64,000 nt of DNA, from assembly GCA_016722295.1 (NCBI GenBank), contig JADKGL010000028.1:39919-103918 (forward strand). Direction: 5' to 3'. The notes under the pieces were generated by a model, which saw only the letters and a list, made by a program, of their open reading frames with translations, did no database searches and was not told the DNA's origin. Positions 63,947 to 64,000 of the stretch are shown here, piece after piece. Both the position numbers and the translations under genes were made by a program. Within the stretch, counting starts at the first letter, position 1, and every line of letters begins with the position of its first letter. This stretch comes from Saprospiraceae bacterium. GTDB lineage: Bacteria > Bacteroidota > Bacteroidia > Chitinophagales > Saprospiraceae.

Positions 63947-64000
63947 CAAAGTTAAGTCAATTTTCTTGATTTAAACAACTATTTTAATCAAATGATTAAA
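63947..64000 (-). promoter_or_regulatory. Promoter and palindromic operator candidate of the efflux operon
   Basis: TAACTTTG on the minus strand (63947-63954) fits the -7 box, with TTG (63976-63978) 21 bases above it. Further upstream, a perfect inverted repeat, tttaatca (63983-63990) and tgattaaa (63993-64000), has a 2-base centre at the window's edge. A related ttgattt word is at 63965. It would suit a TetR dimer. Confidence 0.5.

Overview
The window looks like a chromosomal segment of a low-GC Bacteroidota, most likely of the Saprospirales/Chitinophagia side. The grounds are: many secreted proteins with C-terminal type IX secretion (T9SS) sorting domains; HYR-plus-dockerin giant proteins of the kind common in Saprospiraceae; Bacteroidota promoter boxes (TTG-N19-TAnnTTTG, clearest at 1590-1619); lineage families such as DUF4271, DUF3109 and Omp28; and near absence of Shine-Dalgarno sequences. 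I found no rRNA, tRNA, CRISPR array or intact insertion sequence. The taxonomic call is inference from gene content.

Layout. 0-1.5 kb: 3' part of a SurA/PpiD-type periplasmic prolyl isomerase. 1.7-7.9 kb: DUF3109, then a compact minus-strand run upp - DUF1761 - histidine kinase - response regulator - DUF4271 - uroporphyrinogen-III synthase - Nudix hydrolase. 8-15 kb: OmpA/TSP3 porin, galM, an ECF sigma operon with an inner-membrane-anchored beta-barrel protein and a lipoprotein, and a glycosyltransferase. 15.3-22.2 kb: two tandem HYR/dockerin/T9SS proteins. 22-37 kb: mostly housekeeping genes (threonine-dehydrogenase-like SDR, PolB-type exonuclease, rpe, DEAD-box helicase, CvfB-like RNA-binding protein, two APC permeases) mixed with T9SS cargo. 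37-38.6 kb: bestrophin plus beta-carbonic anhydrase. 38.7-46.6 kb: a same-strand block of exported proteins containing an MbnP/MbnH-like pair, a second MauG-type di-heme enzyme, a YHYH protein and two tandem lipoproteins, one of them frameshifted. 46.8-47.6 kb: decayed DUF6922/AbiEii pair. 47.6-51.9 kb: cell-envelope group (lytic transglycosylase, Big_5 lipoprotein, lptB, two small lipoproteins). 52.4-55.2 kb: thiol-redox group (Cys-rich MarR regulator, DUF2024, mini-thioredoxin, DsbA-like lipoprotein). 57-64 kb: a YbhGFSR-like efflux operon (TetR, TolC, HlyD, two ATPases, two permeases).

The efflux operon carries many single-base deletions, in TetR, TolC, HlyD and one permease, while the two ATPases and the other permease are intact. 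Most fall in or beside short homopolymer runs, and each becomes an intact conserved protein if one base is restored. Sequencing indels near a contig end are at least as likely as real decay. The same type of lesion occurs at 46291-46299. By contrast, the AbiEii remnant has lost a block of conserved residues and looks truly decayed.

Most interesting candidates for follow-up: the di-heme/MbnP export block, the thiol-redox island with its palindromic upstream sites, the bestrophin-carbonic anhydrase pair, and the ECF sigma partner that joins a cytoplasmic N-terminus to an outer-membrane-type barrel. All functions were read from motifs without database searches.
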